Assembly (NCBI RefSeq): GCF_964340395.1
Contig: NC_135571.1
Coordinates: 6,370,453-6,434,452, forward strand
Reading direction: 5' to 3'
Source of the DNA: Glandiceps talaboti
Lineage: Eukaryota; Hemichordata; Enteropneusta; Spengelidae
Length of the DNA: 64,000 bases
Under the pieces are notes generated by a model, which saw nothing but the letters and a program-made list of their open reading frames with translations, did not search any database and was not told where the DNA came from. This document shows positions 58,177 to 64,000 of the stretch, in pieces (position 1 is the stretch's first letter; every line of letters starts with the position of its first letter). The translations under genes and the position numbers were made by a program.

Positions 58177-58445
58177 TAAAGGGGTACAAGCTGAGTTTAT
58201 GTTATTGGGATGTAATTTTTTCTGCATATTAAAGTTACTCGCAGTATTCTACTTACTGATGTACACTTATATAACCATCGCTTGCAATTAACTGAACTGA
58301 AACCTGGTATTAAGATATAACAGTCATATAAACGATCCGATGATGTAATTTTTGATACGTACCAAAAAATGTGCAGGAACTCACAACAACGTGATCAACA
58401 CAGTTCTAACAATGCCAGGACATAAATTGTTAGACCTTATTAGCA
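58177..58445 (-). mobile_element. family B fragment, reverse orientation
   Basis: AAAGGGGTACAAGCTGAGTT, CTGAAACCTGGTATTAAGAT and TTCTAACAATGCCAGGACA are the reverse-strand landmarks of family B. Confidence 0.7.
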
Positions 58446-58530
58446 TCGGCAGAATTCTAATGCCACAATATATTCACTGAAAATCGTTAAAATACCACTC
58501 ATTAGACATACAGACATAATTAGACATCGT

Positions 58531-58735
58531 TAAAGGGGCACAAGCTGAGTTTATACATTTTTGGGCGAGATTTATGCTACGTATTTAAAGTCACTCATAA
58601 TATTCTACTTACTGAAATATACTTACTATCACTTGCAAACTGACTGAACTCAAACCTGGTATTAAGATATAACTCATAAATGATCTGATGATGTAATTAT
58701 TATGTATCAAAAAATGTACACGAACAGTTCTTGTT
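58531..58735 (-). mobile_element. family B fragment, reverse orientation
   Basis: AAAGGGGCACAAGCTGAGTT, CTCAAACCTGGTATTAAGAT and GTATCAAAAAATGTACACGA repeat the landmarks of 58177-58445. The two pieces are about 85 bases apart. Confidence 0.7.
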
Positions 58736-58837
58736 AGCATACCATAAGATTAAACTTAAGTGTACCCAATGGCAAATCTTTTATCAACTTTGTATAAAAT
58801 TACTAGTAGTGGGTTATTTGAATTTGTAATTTTGTTT

Positions 58838-59065
58838 GAGAACCCAGGTAAAATGACATGGGAATCCCGGTAACAGAAAGGGAAAAAGGGGTAAAAATGT
58901 CAATGGTTTCCCATAGAGTCTATGGTAATTTTGTTTGTGACCCAGGTAAAATGACATGTGAAACCCTGGTAACAGAAAGGGAGAAAGGGGTAAAAATAGC
59001 AGCGTTTCCCCATGGAGTTTATGGTAAGTTTGTTTGGGAACCCTGGTAAAATGACATGGGAACCC
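58838..59065 (+). repeat. tandem repeat, about 90 bp, 2.3 units
   Basis: CCAGGTAAAATGACATG(G/T)GA and GGTAACAGAAAGGGA.AAAGG recur near 58848 and 58943, and a third partial starts at 59041. The 63-codon + ORF repeats with it and is not accepted as a gene. Confidence 0.85.
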
Positions 59066-59527
59066 TTCTAGATTTTACCTACTTACTGCCCTTAGCAAAA
59101 ACACTGACTGAAAAGTAATGTAAAGCAAAGCAATAAACTATATAGGTACCATATATTAATCCCCAAGTACATGGTATGTCCTTCACCTTGTGAAGGCTGC
59201 ATCGTAAGTTAATGAATAATATGTCTGAATTTTACGATTCAATGAATGAATTTTTGTAGCGTTTCAATTTTTTACAACCAAGTATCAATTGTAATTATCA
59301 CATTAAATCAAACCTTACATCTTCAATAAATTACAGTTTAATAGGTAATGTTATTAGATGTGTCTGACATTCCCGAAAACATGATTCACCGTGCGTGTGA
59401 TTAAAATACTTACAATTACCATCATTTCCACGTAGGTTACAAACTTTCCTGCGTTAATCTCTGACATACTACTCTCTCTCTCTCTCTTAACACATCCCGA
59501 AAACGAACTTAATATTTCACTTTTTAG

Positions 59528-59611
59528 AATATGAAGCAACCGCAAGAAAATGGGCGTAAATATCAATACAATGGAGTATTTGATGAAGTATCTGGCAGAA
59601 AAGAAGCACAG
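59528..59611 (+). CDS. candidate internal exon, unassigned (weak)
   Basis: An 84-base interval is bounded by tttcactttttag and CACAG|GTAAAC and reads 28 codons in phase 0-0, ending KYQYNGVFDEVSGRKEAQ. The Y.YNGVFDE string is faintly like the N-terminal strand of kinesin motor domains, but no further motor motifs were found downstream. The donor region is duplicated about 57 bases on (59612-59700). Splice-bounded open intervals of this size are common by chance, so this is only a lead. Confidence 0.2.
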
Positions 59612-59700
59612 GTAAACAAATCCAATATTTTACTAAATTTATGTGTTCGGCTGAAAACAAGCACAGGTACACAAAGCCAATGTTTCATTTTTTTAAATGA
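59590..59700 (+). repeat. two-unit tandem repeat over the candidate donor
   Basis: GGCAGAAAAGAAGCACAGGT and GGCTGAAAACAAGCACAGGT, about 57 bases apart, each followed by A.ACAAA.CCAAT.TTT. Confidence 0.75.
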
Positions 59701-59861
59701 ATTTAAATAGTAAATGAATTGAGATTGGTAGACAAGATCAGCCAATCATAAACTTAAGGGATTTTTTAAAAACTTTCTGATCGATGAAATAATTGCAAAT
59801 ATCATATTAGCATTTTGAGCTGTTGCTACATACTACCAACCAAACTGGGTGAAACTTAAAT

Positions 59862-60085
59862 CATGAGGGGATGTGATAACGTCATCACATTTATATGAAC
59901 GTAGTCGGGGGGGGGGGGGGAGGGGGGAGGGGGGGGTAGCACTTCAATAAGGACTTTCCCTATACGTGAGTGGAGATGATGGTAGTTATCGTAACGTGTC
60001 ATATAAGAACTAGACTATGATAGCATAGCACAGATTCACGATCTTAACCTTTACGTCGGCTTATGTCATATAGGAACTAGACTAT
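59862..60085. mobile_element. family D-related fragments
   Basis: GATAACGTCATCAC and TTTATATGAACG, then a poly-G run (59907-59936), then two tandem copies of ATA(A/G)GAACTAGACTATGA near 60012 and 60070. Looks like an eroded, partly duplicated family D right half. Confidence 0.5.
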
Positions 60086-60364
60086 GACAGCAGAGAACAG
60101 ATTCACGATCTTCACCTTTACATCGGCTTATACCATAAATGGGTTCAATAGATCAATTTATCTGAAAGTCATGATGCAGATAATTAAATTGTGCAGCATC
60201 TCTAAGTTTGCCAGTGATTCGTGATTCGTAATACAACTACCACAATGATATTATTAGAATTTGAGTTAGATCATGACCTTCGCTGTCACCCACGCTTAGG
60301 TCGTAAATAAGTTCATTAATTTGTCTGAAATGAACGTGATGATTGGAATCGTGTTTAGCATGTC

Positions 60365-60379
60365 TAATAAAATTACGAA

Positions 60380-60410
<31 letters not shown>
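60365..60410 (+). mobile_element. poly-A tract after AATAAA, possible retroposed 3' end
   Basis: AATAAAATTACGAACTT immediately precedes about 28 A residues. This is the arrangement of a reverse-transcribed, polyadenylated transcript. No coding sequence was recognised upstream. Confidence 0.35.
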
Positions 60411-60415
<5 letters not shown>

Positions 60416-60757
60416 ATTCACCACAACAGTTCAAATGTTCAATGGTTATTTACTAATAAACTAATCCGCTAATGAGTTATAGCTCTAAAAGTGATGGATA
60501 TTTTGGGTCAATAAACAAGCAATTGTGATTAATGATATAGTCGTAATAAAACTCATTCCAGGAATATCACATGATCTCTTTATGTCTAAAAGTATAATCT
60601 AGATCTACAGGAACACGTACAGAGTAAATTCTACTTTAAAGTCCATGTTCTATACTCATTTGAGTGGTAGCTAAAACAAACTGTTTTAAATCATCCTTTG
60701 TCCCATCAGCTATCTATGTTCTTAATAACAACCATAGCTGTTCCATGTAGTATCTAA

Positions 60758-60796
60758 TTCAAAATAAATACCCAATCCTCATCCATATGACCACTT
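60758..60796. mobile_element. family A MITE, right-end fragment
   Basis: AAAATAAATACCCAATCCTC and then ATCCATATGACCACTTTAA match the right end of 5481-5826. Confidence 0.6.
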
Positions 60797-61471
60797 TAAC
60801 AACTATTGGATGTAAGGCTAAATTAATGAATTAACATTAAGATTATTATATAGTGAAATGGCATTACACATCTAAGCTGTACGCATACAGGCAAGCAAAC
60901 GGGATGAACATTAAATTTTACTTGTATGGAATGCTAGAAACAATGTACAGAAACAAAGTTAAAATTGGTCATTTTTATATTCAATGTCTTTATGAATGCT
61001 CACTGACTTCCAGGGTGGAAAACTTTTAGGGAGTTTAGTACAAAATTAAGTTTTACAATAGTTATTTATAAATCGCATTTCAATAAATTAATCAAAATTT
61101 GTCATAGTAAAGTAAAAATATGTATTGAAATTGGTTCAAAGCTTCTGAAGTTATTACACTTTTCATGTGCTAAAATTGAGTCATTTTGGGGAAAGTTTAG
61201 TAAAAAATCTCATTTTCTATATTTTATAGGACATAAAATCCTTAAAAGCTGAGAAGCAATAAAACAGTACTGTATTTTCCTCAGAGTAATAAAATGTAAA
61301 ACATCATAAAATTGTCAATAATGTCCGATTTAGATCTAGAGATCATAAATGTATAATACCTGACATGTACAGAAATTATAATAATAATATTAACGACTTT
61401 TATTATCAAAATGCTTTGAAATACACATCGATAAAAGGGTAACCATGCTAGGATTAGCTTAATCTATCCAT

Positions 61472-61494
61472 GCCCCCCCCCCCCCCCCCCTCAC

Positions 61495-61527
<33 letters not shown>

Positions 61528-61540
61528 ATAAAAAAGGAAA
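61472..61540. repeat. poly-C / poly-A homopolymer pair
   Basis: About 20 C, then TCACC, then about 30 A. A likely site of assembly length error. Confidence 0.85.
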
Positions 61541-62571
61541 GCACAAAGACTAAAGGAAAATAGGTCACACTTGGAAAAGGATGAACGATACATTACAAAG
61601 ATAGAATTTATGCAGGGCAATCATTTTCCGAAGCAATGTAAAACATTATTATGATCACCAGACATTGTGAAATTCATAACTAAGAGATAACCATGCCAGA
61701 AATGAAATGTAAGGATAAAAGTTCTCTTTACGGGTATAGAGCAGTGTATGATATAATTACAGTATTATAAATGACATTTGCATTCATGTATAGATTACAG
61801 ATACAAAGCTTTGCATTTACAGATTTTATCTGATATAAATCTGACAAAATCACACCATTATTAGGCTGGGTTCGGATTAAGATGAAAATCTCGGTACGAA
61901 ATGTTGTCTGATAGACCTAAAATGTTGGGTCCAGAACAAGAGAATAATTCCGTGTAATCCTTACGGCTCCACTGATAAGATAACACTAATATGATGACTC
62001 GGGATTGCAGCTGCACTTTCATTATAATTTTATTTTTTACATGGACAGCAATATAATGCTCAAGATTCTATCCCAGGTTCTCACATAGTGTTATATCTTA
62101 TCAGTGATGCAATACCGATTACGGGGGATCATTCCCTTGTTGTGGACCAACTTTTTCTATGGCTCTGCCATAAACTGTTTTTCATAATTAATTATAAAGT
62201 TTAAACCTAATCTAAACTTAAGAAGTAGCTATAGATTAGCTTGGAACCCTCACCTATTTCATTAGTTTGTAGTCAAAACATATAAGGTAAATGTGTAAAA
62301 ATGTGAGGGCATTATTGACTGGGGTGGGGATTGGGGTGGGTGGGGAAGGGGTGTGTGTCAATTGGCAGTAGTTCCCCTAGTCATTATGTAATATGCCTGA
62401 AAGTGCAAGCATTATTCTAAGAGTAAATGCATGCAAGAGTCTTTCTGGGTGCAATGTAATATCTAAGTCTAAAAGTGAAATAAGTAATAAAGTCTTAGGG
62501 TAAATGGAGTACTGGTCTTTCTGGGTGCAATAGTGTGTTGTCTAAGATCATTATTCAATGTCTTGTCTAAA

Positions 62572-62967
62572 ATAGTCTAGTTCCTGACAGGGGGACCCCG
62601 TATTGCATACTACGATGTACTTCATCACGATCCCAGTCTAGTCAAGGCCCTGATGAAAGGCGTTATGGTTCAACCCCATGGTGAGTGAAGCGTGAATGCC
62701 GTATGTCAGTAGCAATCCATGGGCTGTCGTCATCGCTCATTAATATTCATTTGCTACAGCTGTTTTGACGATGTCCAATGTCCAACCCGGACTCCACCGC
62801 CATTTCATTTAAACTAAAATCACGTGAGATGCAACAACATAATCATGTTTATATGAACGTTGTAGGAGCTAGGGAAGTCTGGGCAATCGTCAGGACCATG
62901 ACTAGACTGGGATAGTGATGACGTACATTGTAGTACGTAATACGGTCCCTGTCAGGAACTAGACTAT
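62572..62967 (+). mobile_element. family D MITE, copy 2
   Basis: Inverted ends ATAGTCTAGTTCCTGAC and GTCAGGAACTAGACTAT bound 396 bases. Colinear with 16354-16704 over the body, with extra sequence near the left end. It is flanked by copies of TCTTTCTGGGTGCAAT at 62516 and 63046. Confidence 0.8.
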
Positions 62968-64000
62968 GTCTAAAAGTGATCACAAACACAATGCGACTAT
63001 GTAACATATTAGTATAGCATGAGAGATACAAATGCATCCGAGAATCTTTCTGGGTGCAATAGTGTGTGTCCAAGGGCATTATGTGATAGCTAGTCTAAAA
63101 ATAAAAGTTGAAGAAATATGACGAGTATACAAATGTACATAATGCATGTCAATGAATATCTTCCACTGATTGGTCAAATCAACTGGTCATTAGACATGTA
63201 GCTTCATGAACTTTACAAACTAAATCTACAGACACTCAGCTTAATTGGACGAATTACGTGGAGTAGGCAGAACATAATACGTATTTTCTGACCTTTTTTT
63301 GGTGCAATCAAACCATCTTTAGAGAGTTCCAACTACTAATGATGGCTGTTTAGTTTGAACTTTTGGATTTTTGTATAAAAGTAACATCGTTACGATAGAA
63401 AGGTCAGGAAAGCTTCAAATTGACGTACACTGATTGCGATTAGGTTAGTTCAACATAGGCTTAAAAACATTCCTTGTAATTGTGCATACTTAGCTAGGAT
63501 ATGAAATCAACCATTTTTACTCTCAGACTGGGATTTCAAATTTGCAAAGGCAGACTACACACATAAATTTTCTGGACTTCATCAAAACTGTGATTTATTT
63601 ATGTGGAATTTTGCTCTTCACTTTTAAAGATATTGATGACTGAAGTATTTTACACTTTACCTGAAAGATGATAACAGTAACAATTTTTAATATCAGAGAA
63701 AATACATTTTTGGTACTTATTCCTCAAAAAATGTGATTTACTTTTTGCATTTGACTTTTAAAGATATTGATGACTGAAGTATAAAGCAATTTATCCTAAA
63801 TGATATCAGTTTAACTTAATTCTTAATACTAGATACTATATATTTGGTATTTACATTGACTTGTTATTCCACAGAGCCAAAAGTTAAATTCCCACTCTGC
63901 ACCACATAACCCCTGCACACAGGCTGTTCACATACATAAATAGGTTCTATTTTCAGGATGTAATATTTATCACCTCGGTTCACTTCCAATAACAATATCA
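62968..64000. other. right end of window, no gene seen
   Basis: TTTTAAAGATATTGATGACT GAAGTAT occurs twice (63624, 63758), a short duplication. No coding sequence is supported. Confidence 0.35.

Larger units (their letters stand above)
60411..62570. other. AT-rich stretch, no gene seen
   Basis: Only the family A fragment and the homopolymer pair are recognised. The remaining DNA has no supported exon. 62280-62350 is a G-rich, weakly repetitive (GGGGTGGG) segment. Confidence 0.35.

Overview
The window is 64 kb of AT-rich animal nuclear DNA. It has spliced genes with GT-AG introns, no operons, many microsatellites, several minisatellite or satellite arrays, and a dense load of short non-autonomous DNA transposons. 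The protein content (a synaptotagmin with two C2 domains and a probable ARID2 C-terminus) and the repeat style suggest a marine invertebrate bilaterian. A deuterostome such as a hemichordate or cephalochordate, or a lophotrochozoan, are all possible, and the sequence alone does not decide. Coding sequence is only about 2.5% of the window.

Left part, 1-10 kb: the last three exons of a + strand gene that I read as the ARID2 (PBAF chromatin-remodelling subunit) C-terminus, at 1437-1587, 6248-6339 and from 9339. The introns are full of repeats. Inverted arms of 1.1-1.6 kb (about 2207-3870 and 8100-9241) flank the middle exon. Between the arms lie a fold-back transposon (4102-6075) and an 11-copy, roughly 127-bp array (6437-7880). 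The last exon carries an apparent frame break.

10-22 kb: a decayed non-LTR retrotransposon 3' end (10494-10712), then two abutting satellite arrays (351-bp units, then 461-bp units) that share a core in opposite orientation, then an (AC)n tract and a run of small transposons, several of them nested.

22-28 kb: four - strand exons (22001-27719) encode a synaptotagmin of the SYT3/6/9/10 class from its membrane anchor to its stop codon. The luminal N-terminal exon was not found and probably lies at higher coordinates. One intron holds two degenerate extra copies of an intron/exon boundary.

28-64 kb: no gene I can establish. There is one weak candidate exon at 59528-59611. The rest is repeats: at least seven recurring families of short inverted-repeat elements, some inserted into one another; a nine-unit 99-bp array grown from the end of one of them; (CT)n, (ATTT)n and (CATA/CATC)n tracts; and several short tandem duplications. 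This stretch could be an intergenic region or a very long 5' intron of the synaptotagmin gene.

The two genes are convergent (ARID2-like +, SYT -) and have no evident functional link. I saw no prokaryotic-type system, CRISPR array, tRNA or rRNA. The most unusual material is the architecture of the repeats around and inside the exons.
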